From the NCBI GenBank assembly GCA_051873875.1, contig JBJEFI010000108.1, positions 1-7,551 of the forward strand: a DNA stretch of 7,551 bases. The letters are read 5' to 3'. This stretch comes from JBJEFI01 sp051873875. Lineage in GTDB: Bacteria > Bacillota > Bacilli > Bacillales > Bacillaceae_G. The notes beneath the pieces were generated by a model. The model made no database searches. It was not told the DNA's origin and was given only the letters and a program-made list of their open reading frames with translations. Shown here piece after piece: positions 6,186-7,551 of this stretch. Both the position numbers and the translations under genes were made by a program. How positions within the stretch are numbered: position 1 is the first letter of the stretch; the number at the start of each line of letters is the position of its first letter.

Positions 6186-6270
6186 ACTATTAGTTAAAAC
6201 GGAATAAATCCGTGTAAGATAATAGGTATACTATGGGATACTAAGGAACTTATATGTGCGTATTTGCACA
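6186..6270. promoter_or_regulatory. Cluster of candidate operator dyads before the nitroreductase gene
   Basis: Four elements lie in 85 bases: ACTATTAGT (6186-6194, palindrome with a central T); ACGGA-5-TCCGT (6199-6213); two ATACTA copies 10 bases apart (6228-6233, 6238-6243), the first inside GTATACTAT, which also occurs at 5167-5175; and TGTGC-6-GCACA (6255-6270), which overlaps the -35. They suggest control by the nearby HxlR protein and perhaps another factor. Confidence 0.45.
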
Positions 6271-6292
6271 AAGAATTTTAATTGGATATAAT
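6264..6292 (+). promoter_or_regulatory. Likely sigma-A promoter of the nitroreductase gene
   Basis: TTTGCA (6264-6269, four of six) and a perfect TATAAT (6287-6292) are 17 bases apart, 38 bases before the ATG at 6331. The TGTGC/GCACA dyad covers the -35, which would let a repressor block it. Confidence 0.6.
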
Positions 6293-6330
6293 TTAAATGA
6301 AGATTCAAAAAATACATTGGGGGTTTTATT

Positions 6331-6927
6331 ATGTCAAACTTTTTTGAAGCAATTGAAAATCGTCGCTCACTTTACGCATTAAGTAATGAACAAGTAACTT
6401 CAGATGCACGTATTAAAGAAATTGTGGAGCACGCAGTAAAGCATGTACCATCTGCATTTAATTCACAAACAGCACGCGTTGTTGTTTTATTAAACAATGA
6501 ACATGCAAAATTTTGGGATATTACAACAGATGTACTGAAAGTAGCCGTTGGGGATGGTGACTTCTCAGGAACACAACAAAAAATGGATATGTTTAAAGCA
6601 GCTTATGGAACGATTTTATTCTTTGAAGACCATGATATCGTTCGTAATTTACAAGAAGCATTCCCTCTTTATGCAGATAATTTCCCAGTTTGGTCTGAAC
6701 AATCAGCCGGTATGCTTCAATTTGCAATCTGGACTGGACTTGAAACAGAAGGATATGGTGCTTCTTTACAACACTATAATCCACTTGTTGATACACAAGT
6801 TGCAGAGGCTTGGAATCTACCTGCAAGCTGGAAACTTCGTGCTCAAATGCCATTTGGAAAACCTGTACAACCAGCAGGAGAAAAAGAATTCCAACCACTT
6901 GAAGACCGTGTGAAATATTTCGGATAG
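6331..6927 (+). CDS. Frm2/CinD-type FMN nitroreductase
   Basis: This 198-residue cytosolic flavoprotein belongs to the nitroreductase superfamily, in the small subgroup of yeast Frm2/Hbn1 and Lactococcus lactis CinD. Supporting motifs are ENRRSLYAL (9-17, FMN phosphate contacts), PSAFNSQTARVVVL (40-53), GTILFFED (93-100), NFPVWSEQSAG (117-127), GASLQHYNP (143-151) and WKLRAQMPFG (167-176). The length matches that subgroup, and the motifs are strongly conserved against CinD as I remember it. Members reduce nitro compounds and quinone-like acceptors with NAD(P)H, usually as dimers. The start has GGGGG about 9 bases upstream. It has its own promoter 38 bases upstream and a terminator after it, so it is a separate unit from the CatE-like gene. 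Shared AGTATAC sequences suggest common regulation. Substrate is unknown. Confidence 0.88.
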   Translation: MSNFFEAIENRRSLYALSNEQVTSDARIKEIVEHAVKHVPSAFNSQTARVVVLLNNEHAKFWDITTDVLKVAVGDGDFSGTQQKMDMFKAAYGTILFFEDHDIVRNLQEAFPLYADNFPVWSEQSAGMLQFAIWTGLETEGYGASLQHYNPLVDTQVAEAWNLPASWKLRAQMPFGKPVQPAGEKEFQPLEDRVKYFG

Positions 6928-6948
6928 TACCCTATCTTCTTATACTTA

Positions 6949-6978
6949 AAAACGGAGAGGCTTCTACCTTTCCGTTTT
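6949..6978. terminator. Rho-independent terminator after the nitroreductase gene
   Basis: A 12-bp stem (6949-6960 with 6967-6978, one G-U pair) with a 6-base loop is followed by AATTTTTAT. A-rich sequence on the other side lets it also end the minus-strand GNAT transcript, whose stop is at 7011. Confidence 0.85.
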
Positions 6979-6995
6979 AATTTTTATATAGTTTA

Positions 6996-7010
6996 CATAA
7001 TAATATTATG
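6996..7010. repeat. Short AT palindrome
   Basis: CATAATAATATTATG is a 7+7 palindrome around a central A, next to the stop of the GNAT gene. It may be chance in AT-rich DNA, or the base of a weak RNA hairpin. Confidence 0.3.
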
Positions 7011-7551
7011 TTAATCTTTAAGGTGAATAACAATAGAATTCATCACTTGCTCATAGCCAATTTCTTGATAAATTTTATTAGATGTTGGATTCGTTAAATC
7101 TGTATATAAAGCTGTATTTTTATATCCACTATTTAACTTCAACGCTGTTACGTATGCAACAATATCTGATGCATACCCTTTTTTTCGATAAACAGGCGGA
7201 GTATAAACGAAACTTATTGTAAGTGTAAGCCTTGTCGGTCTTACTGCTGCACAAATCGAAACAATCTCTCCATCTATTTCTAATCCGTATAATTGCTTTT
7301 TCTCTAAAAACCGATTAACTCTTTCTCTTCCTTCTTCTTCACTCATGGGCATTCTTACCTCATTTGAAAAGGCAACAATCCACTCAATCATTTTATCTTT
7401 CTCTTTTTCTGAAATTAAACGATAATCACCATGATTACGATGAGCTTTTTTAACTTCTGTTAACTTATAAGCCCCCTGCTCCATCGCAACCTTATGCTTA
7501 CAGTTCCGCTTATCTGTGAAGTAGTTGACAAGTGCTTTTACCACATAGACC
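7011..7551 (-). CDS. GNAT-family N-acetyltransferase, cut by the window edge
   Basis: The frame is still open at the right edge, with two more sense codons beyond the GTG at 7544. That GTG has no ribosome binding site, so the true start is probably outside. The visible part (about 179 residues) contains a GNAT domain in its C-terminal half: strand LYGLEIDGEIVSICAAV, strand LTLTISFVYT, the acetyl-CoA pyrophosphate-binding motif YRKKGYAS (R-x-x-G-x-A type), then LYTDLTNPTSNKIYQEIGYE, the usual closing motif. The region before the domain (VNYFTDKRN...YKLTEV) fits a longer two-part GNAT protein of Bacillus, which I recall as about 280 residues. It should transfer acetyl from acetyl-CoA to an amine; the acceptor is unknown. 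The gene ends at 7011, near a terminator that can serve it. Confidence 0.8.
   Translation of the reverse strand, partial: VYVVKALVNYFTDKRNCKHKVAMEQGAYKLTEVKKAHRNHGDYRLISEKEKDKMIEWIVAFSNEVRMPMSEEEGRERVNRFLEKKQLYGLEIDGEIVSICAAVRPTRLTLTISFVYTPPVYRKKGYASDIVAYVTALKLNSGYKNTALYTDLTNPTSNKIYQEIGYEQVMNSIVIHLKD

Noticed and set aside
6548..6913. 121-codon plus-strand frame in another phase inside the nitroreductase gene
   Set aside because: The 6331 frame carries all the nitroreductase motifs; this one is an out-of-phase shadow without a ribosome binding site.

Overview
The window looks like ordinary chromosome from a low-GC, spore-forming Firmicute. It is most likely Bacillus, and probably the B. cereus group. 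The grounds are the AT-rich intergenic DNA, strong AGGAG/GGGGG ribosome binding sites, a YIEGIA-type gene with its small partner, and a YpgR/CvfC-like gene. The genus is inferred from resemblance to remembered families, not from a database search. There is no rRNA, tRNA, CRISPR array, insertion sequence or phage gene.

Left part (1-3060). A cytosolic protein of unknown function (119-754, +) converges on a two-gene minus-strand unit: a YIEGIA-family membrane protein (1070-1981) and its 68-residue partner (860-1066). The two plus/minus ends share a strong bidirectional terminator. Next comes a monocistronic metallo-beta-lactamase-fold hydrolase (2159-3007, -).

Middle part (3060-4800). A 25-codon hydrophobic, basic peptide gene with a very good ribosome binding site (3218-3295, +) converges on a CvfC/YpgR-like gene (3350-4471, -) across another bidirectional terminator. 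About 330 bases of AT-rich DNA follow, holding the cvfC promoter and a weak terminator.

Right part (4805-7551). An HxlR/DUF24 regulator (4805-5140, -) is divergent from a two-domain VOC protein resembling the catechol 2,3-dioxygenase CatE (5270-6115, +). This is followed by a Frm2/CinD-type nitroreductase (6331-6927, +). The promoter regions of all three genes carry the same core, AGTATAC, so they may form one regulon for catechol, quinone or other electrophile stress. The window ends inside a GNAT acetyltransferase (7011 to the right edge, -).

Nothing here is clearly a new large system. The items most worth a second look are the 25-aa peptide with an internal 30-nt duplication, the unusual placement of likely metal ligands in the VOC protein, and the dense set of dyads before the nitroreductase gene.
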